Part shown: positions 18,501 to 19,198 of the stretch, piece after piece | Numbering within the stretch: position 1 is the first letter of the stretch | Layout: each line of letters starts with the position of its first letter | Source: Saccoglossus kowalevskii | Taxonomy: Eukaryota; Hemichordata; Enteropneusta; Harrimaniidae | NCBI RefSeq assembly: GCF_000003605.2 | Contig: NW_003130368.1 | Coordinates: 25,753-44,950 of the forward strand | Reading direction: 5' to 3' | DNA: 19,198 nucleotides | The notes under the pieces: model-generated | Databases searched by the model: none | What the model saw: the letters and a program-made list of their open reading frames with translations, nothing else | Told to the model about the DNA's origin: nothing | Program-made: the position numbers and the translations under genes

Positions 18501-18794
18501 CTGGAATTTACACAACAATTTTGTCTATTTTTCACTCATTTGTTGCAAACCTTAGTTTCACAGAAATGTGTGTGAAATATGTGGTGGTGAATAGGGGTCA
18601 AGTTTCCAATCTGCTTAACCTCAATAAGATAACACTAGCAGTTGGAATTTGGTAACATGATATTCACTGATACATACATATTTTTGTTCTTTGCAGTATT
18701 TTCAACATGGTGTTCCAGAGAAATATGACCAAGACAAAGATGGTTTAATGAATTTATCTTACCAAATAAAAATCAATTCAAAAAGAATTAAAAA
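9469..18794 (+). CDS. EVI5: EVI5-family TBC-domain RabGAP gene, 5' part, eight coding exons (spliced; continues beyond window)
   Basis: Join of 9469-9566, 11180-11390, 12074-12298, 15166-15240, 16163-16288, 16837-16980, 18157-18246 and 18697-18794 gives about 355 codons with no internal stop; every intron is GT...AG. The product matches vertebrate EVI5/EVI5L nearly end to end: a short N-terminus with AAKLEEANRLLE, a Ser-rich linker (about residues 40-75), the EVI5 signature EDSWVIWGRIVNDWDD (78-93), then a TBC domain from about 105 to 320. Catalytic residues are present: IRRDIAR (148-154, arginine finger R154) and YCQG (189-192, glutamine finger Q191). Family knowledge: TBC proteins speed GTP hydrolysis by Rabs; EVI5 is linked to Rab11 endosomal recycling and to cell-cycle control. 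The C-terminal coiled coil lies outside the window. EVI5 and EVI5L cannot be separated here; an invertebrate probably has a single pre-duplication orthologue. Confidence 0.95.
9688..9900. mobile_element. MITE-like inverted-repeat element, about 213 bp
   Basis: The left end reads GGTTAACCTTTTCACCACCA; the reverse complement of the right end reads GTTCAACCTTTTCATTACCA, with the shared AACCTTTTCA core. No clear target duplication. An open frame spans it by chance. It starts about 120 bases downstream of the first coding donor. Confidence 0.55.
9901..11120. other. Intron between coding exons 1 and 2: no further gene seen
   Basis: Strongly AT-rich with homopolymer runs of A and T (about 10100-10200, 10660-10760). 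TACCGGTA occurs at 10087-10094. The last 180 bases before exon 2 are more GC-rich (GACGAGAACGGGGCCGAA, GCGCCATTTTGCC). No exon or transposon was recognised. Confidence 0.5.
11123..11137 (+). promoter_or_regulatory. CTCF-like motif upstream of coding exon 2
   Basis: TTCACTAGAGGGCGC fits the vertebrate CTCF core CCASYAGRKGGCRS at all positions but the first. It is 42 bases upstream of the exon 2 acceptor. Alternatively it could be the end of a mobile element, since AGAGGGCGC words are common in invertebrate MITEs. Confidence 0.3.
11180..11390 (+). CDS. EVI5: Coding exon 2: Ser-rich linker and EVI5 signature
   Basis: Acceptor CATTTTGCAG ends at 11179; the exon starts with the third base of an Arg codon and then 70 codons (LLESDAKSLK... 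to ...KKKTRFVK). Donor is AAA|GTAAGT, phase 0. The first half is rich in Ser with basic patches (SESSRRGSDSSLKSTSS), like the phosphorylatable linker of vertebrate EVI5. The second half carries EDSWVIWGRIVNDWDD and a basic KKK run, which immediately precede the TBC domain in the family. The open frame extends upstream of the acceptor to 11022 by chance; that part is intronic because homology begins exactly at the splice site. Confidence 0.93.
11686..11891 (+). mobile_element. Tc1/mariner-like MITE, family 1 copy B
   Basis: Ends CTGTAAAATACTTTATTTTC and GAAAATAAAGTATTCCACAG are flanked by TA. The interior aligns with copy A in the same orientation (GGTATATTCACTAGATTTTA near 11811 against GCATATTCGCTGGATTTTAT). 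It sits in the 683-bp intron between coding exons 2 and 3 and fills almost a third of it. Confidence 0.75.
11947..12045 (+). other. Open segment behind a good acceptor (candidate cryptic exon)
   Basis: A strong acceptor (TTTCGTTTTGCAG) ends at 11946, and the following 33 codons stay open in the phase that would follow exon 2 (EKFPVKENYKMASRSLKFFH...). The only donor is a weak ACA|GTTTAC at 12045, leaving 28 bases before exon 3, too short for an intron. Reading straight into exon 3 shifts the frame (127 bases). It is therefore either a poison splice choice or chance. I know of no EVI5 counterpart. Confidence 0.2.
12074..12298 (+). CDS. EVI5: Coding exon 3: start of TBC domain with arginine finger
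   Basis: Acceptor TTTCTTGTCAG ends at 12073. The exon is 75 codons, from DLVRRGIPHHFRG to GQEVLFNVMK, phase 0 at both ends. RxGIPHHFRxxVWQL is the TBC motif A region, and IRRDIARTYPEH holds the IxxDxxR arginine finger (R154 counted from ATG 9469), which inserts into the Rab active site. MSSPCEK and FFKEKDGPGQEVLFNVMK are near-identical to vertebrate EVI5. The donor AAG|GTATAG is weak: A rather than G at +5. A 22-bp minisatellite begins 25 bases after the exon end. Confidence 0.96.
12324..12824 (+). repeat. 22-bp minisatellite, 23 units
   Basis: Unit CTGTAGAGGGCACTCTTCCT + GC; two units are 21 bp and the last is partial. Units fall into a left type ending TCTTCCTGC and a right type ending TTTTCTTTC, and the last four carry CTGCAG in place of CTGTAG. 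A higher-order duplication is visible: units 6-8 (12434 on) repeat as units 10-12. Because 22 is not a multiple of 3, three minus-strand frames stay open with a 22-residue peptide period; these are not genes. The array lies in the intron, 25 bases after coding exon 3. Confidence 0.95.
12971..13027 (+). repeat. Three identical 19-bp tandem copies
   Basis: GAATTAGGTATCCTATCAT is repeated three times without a mismatch, followed by a short TTGACGTTTGATTGACGT duplication. Perfect identity indicates a recent local expansion. Confidence 0.9.
13028..13460. other. Intronic stretch between repeats: no gene seen
   Basis: AT-rich; no domain could be recognised in the minus-strand frames at 13024-13224 and 13172-13414. 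It may contain worn retroelement sequence, but no motif supports that. Confidence 0.4.
13470..13800 (+). repeat. Degenerate tandem repeat, about 131-bp unit
   Basis: The block [TC]AACTTCTT.TTAAAAAC...GCTTTGAT..T...GTACCT...GTGGACCT is recognisable twice, beginning near 13584 and 13716. It is preceded by a small TTATCA/TGATAA hairpin (about 13517-13534). Repeats of this 'CTTTTTGACTTCTTCTTAAAAAC' style are common in bivalve genomes, which supports the lineage guess. Noncoding. Confidence 0.5.
14545..14570 (+). ncRNA. Decayed hammerhead-ribozyme-like motif
   Basis: GATAAA, then stem GAGC-CATT-GCTC, then GAAAC and GTC. Hammerhead cores have CUGAUGA, stem II, GAAA and a cleavage triplet such as GUC in this order; Penelope-like elements carry minimal versions ('CTGATGAAG...CGAAACGT'). 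Here the CUGAUGA box is degenerate (TCGATAA), so cleavage is not expected. The call rests on motif order only. Confidence 0.3.
14563..14618. repeat. Dispersed repeat fragment, copy 2 (GAAACGTCTAGC family)
   Basis: Matches 4500-4554 over its full length with a few substitutions and one-base gaps; GAAACGTCTAGCTATTT and TACCAAATATTATCT are identical at the two ends. Being nested inside a dead LINE, this copy arrived after the LINE. Confidence 0.55.
15166..15240 (+). CDS. EVI5: Coding exon 4: TBC glutamine finger
   Basis: A 25-codon exon between acceptor TTTTTTCTAG (ending 15165) and donor CAG|GTTAGT, phase 0 at both ends. It encodes AYSLHDREVGYCQGCGFIVG followed by LLLMQ. YCQG contains the glutamine finger (Q191) of dual-finger TBC catalysis. 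Vertebrate EVI5 has SAF after the YCQG where this protein has CGF, a modest substitution next to the catalytic loop. At 75 nt it is the shortest exon here, and a dead LINE in the preceding intron ends only about 50 bases upstream of it. Confidence 0.95.
15241..15731. other. Intron between coding exons 4 and 5, left half: no gene seen
   Basis: AT-rich with a moderate CpG patch at about 15590-15680 (GTCGGCGAGCGCGAG, TTCGGTGGGTTCGCGAAAC). No exon or repeat end is evident. The patch may be worn repeat sequence. Confidence 0.4.
15732..15922 (-). mobile_element. Tc1/mariner-like MITE, family 1 copy C (inverted)
   Basis: Ends CTGTAAAATACTTTATTTT and AAAATAAAGTATTTTACAG match copies A and B; the left TA has become CA. 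The interior aligns with A and B only after reverse complementing (TAAAATCAAGTGAGTATACC here against GGTATATTCACTAGATTTTA in B). Opposite orientation to copy B across exons 3 and 4. Confidence 0.7.
16163..16288 (+). CDS. EVI5: Coding exon 5: central TBC helices
   Basis: A 42-codon exon after acceptor TTATTCCACAG, donor CAG|GTAGGT, phase 0 at both ends. It encodes MPEEEAFCVVVKLMQDYRLR then ELFKPSMAELGLCMFQLENLIQ, almost identical to vertebrate EVI5 over this stretch. It forms part of the helical C-lobe of the TBC domain. The first codon is ATG, but this is an internal Met rather than a start. Confidence 0.96.
16505..16777 (+). repeat. 21-bp minisatellite, 13 units
   Basis: Consensus AACAAACACCATGGCCTTAG + C. 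The first three units carry CTCCTTGG and the rest mostly CACCATGG; five consecutive units are identical. Since 21 is a multiple of 3, all frames stay open and give 7-residue repeats (TNTMALA on the plus strand), producing long false ORFs of about 135-148 codons on both strands. It lies in the intron just before coding exon 6 and ends 59 bases upstream of that exon. Confidence 0.95.
16837..16980 (+). CDS. EVI5: Coding exon 6: TBC domain, MYASPWF segment
   Basis: A 48-codon exon after a T-rich acceptor (TTTTTTTTTTCAG), donor GAG|GTGAGT, phase 0 at both ends. It encodes EHLPDLYFHFQTQSFYTSMY, then ASPWFLTLFATSLSLSLSCR and IMDVFISE. The SMYASxWFLTLF motif is a TBC hallmark; Pro in place of the vertebrate EVI5 Ser is usual in other TBC proteins. 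The SLSLSLS stretch replaces the TFPLP of vertebrates and is the most divergent point of the domain. A decoy TTTCAG lies at the exon's 3' end just before the donor. Confidence 0.95.
17070..17253. mobile_element. Tc1/mariner-like MITE, family 2
   Basis: The left end CTGTAAAATTTGTATTAGAA + GCCGC and the reverse complement of the right end, CCGTAAAATCTGTATTAGAA + GCCGC, are flanked by TA. GCGGCTTCTATTA-like words occur four times inside, in GC-rich contrast to the surroundings. The 77-codon open frame over it is an accident of the element. The CTGTAAAAT terminus is shared with family 1. Confidence 0.7.
17339..17412 (+). mobile_element. Tc1/mariner-like MITE, family 1 copy D (right-end fragment)
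   Basis: TATTTTCACTTGATTTTATC, CTCTTCTTCAGCAAAAATG and GTTTTACAGTGTA align with the right third of copies A and B. The left part is absent, so this is a truncated and more diverged copy. Confidence 0.5.
17413..18156. other. Remainder of intron before coding exon 7: no gene seen
   Basis: AT-rich. The 109-codon open frame at 17726-18055 has mixed composition but no recognisable domain, and no splice sites tie it to the EVI5 frame; I treat it as chance. Confidence 0.45.
18157..18246 (+). CDS. EVI5: Coding exon 7: C-terminal part of the TBC domain
   Basis: A 30-codon exon after acceptor CTTTTATTTCAG, donor CGG|GTAGGA, phase 0 at both ends. It encodes GMETIFRVGMAILTDSAPQL then LQLDMEGMLR. The (S)EG(M/L)E.(I/V)FRVG.A.L block and QLDMEGM are shared with vertebrate EVI5. 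With the preceding exon it completes the FISE/GMETIFRVG core helices of the TBC C-lobe. Confidence 0.95.
18247..18696. other. Intron between coding exons 7 and 8: nothing notable
   Basis: Plain AT-rich intron of 450 bases. It contains TACCGGTA at 18433-18440 and no repeat or exon. Confidence 0.5.
18697..18794 (+). CDS. EVI5: Coding exon 8: TBC end, entry to the coiled coil
   Basis: After acceptor TTCTTTGCAG, 32 codons plus two bases: YFQHGVPEKYDQDKDGLMNL, then SYQIKINSKRIK and a split Lys codon. It matches the EVI5 QYFQ..P..D...K.....YQVK.N.KKMKKLEKEY region, where the TBC domain passes into the long coiled coil. Donor is AAAAA|GTAGGT, phase 2. Reading through the donor gives AAG TAG, an immediate stop, which supports the splice position. 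The next exon is outside the window. Confidence 0.92.
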
Positions 18795-19198
18795 GTAGGT
18801 TAGGTTCAGGTAAAAGTGAATCAAAATGAATTTACATTACTGATCGGTTTGATTTCAGATGCAGATTTATTTAAGTTAATTCACAATCCTTTAAAAGTAA
18901 TTAAAAATAATTTTAAAAGTAAGTTAGGTTCATTTTCAGATTCAGATTCATTAAAATGAATTTACAATACTGAGTAAGCTTTGATTTCAGATGCTGATTC
19001 ATAAAAGTGAATTAACAATCCTGAAGTTAGCACCGATTTCATTTTCAGATTAATCAAAGTGAATTCAGAATGCTGTAGTTAGCTACATTTTCAGATTCAT
19101 CATGTGAATATACAATTTTAATGTCAGCTTTGGATTCAGATTAGTCATAGTAAATTCACAATGCTGAAGTTAGCATGAGTTTCAGATTCATTAAAGGG
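18787..19198 (+). repeat. Degenerate tandem repeat across the exon 8 donor
   Basis: Units of about 46-58 bp (up to about 81) built around TTTCAGATTCATTAAA and GAATT.ACAATGCTGAAGTTAG recur at least seven times, with TTCAGA near 18854, 18935, 18986, 19044, 19089, 19135 and 19181, up to the window edge. The first unit begins in the exon 8 end/donor: AAAAGTAGGTTAGGTTC at about 18791 reappears as AAAAGTAAGTTAGGTTC at about 18915. Confidence 0.75.

Overview
The window is eukaryotic, AT-rich, low-density genomic DNA. It carries the 5' two-thirds of one spliced plus-strand gene: an EVI5-family TBC-domain Rab GTPase-activating protein (RabGAP). Eight coding exons (9469-9566, 11180-11390, 12074-12298, 15166-15240, 16163-16288, 16837-16980, 18157-18246, 18697-18794) have GT...AG boundaries and join in one open frame of about 355 codons. 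The gene continues past the right edge, where the long C-terminal coiled coil of this family is expected. Exon recognition rests on protein similarity to vertebrate EVI5/EVI5L and on splice phase, so it is the firmest part of this annotation.

The host is an invertebrate animal. Small exons, 0.45-2.9 kb introns, many short palindromic transposons, recurrent ACATGTA and TACCGGTA words, and degenerate repeats of a style common in bivalve and other lophotrochozoan genomes suggest a marine mollusc or close relative. That placement is inference.

Layout. 1-480: nothing recognised. About 500-1015: CpG-richer promoter-like block (CRE, CCAAT box, GC box), probably the promoter and an untranslated first exon. 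About 756-9444: presumed long first intron holding a CpG-rich inverted repeat, a hAT-like MITE, a TA-flanked MITE, a 560-bp TTAA-flanked inverted-repeat element and a roughly 145-bp degenerate tandem repeat with YY1-like palindromes. 9445-11390: translation start, N-terminal segment and Ser-rich linker. 12074-18246: most of the TBC domain, with arginine finger (IxxDxxR) and glutamine finger (YxQ) both intact. Its introns hold a 23-copy 22-bp minisatellite, a dead minus-strand LINE with a nested fragment, a 13-copy 21-bp minisatellite and further MITE copies. 18697-19198: end of the TBC region, then a degenerate repeat that grew across the last splice donor.

There is one protein-coding gene and no operon, CRISPR array, tRNA or rRNA. 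The points most worth a second look are the 22-bp minisatellite whose unit resembles a CTCF site and sits just behind a weak splice donor; oppositely oriented MITE copies flanking two catalytic exons; a decayed hammerhead-like motif shared by two loci; and a repeat that duplicated a splice donor.
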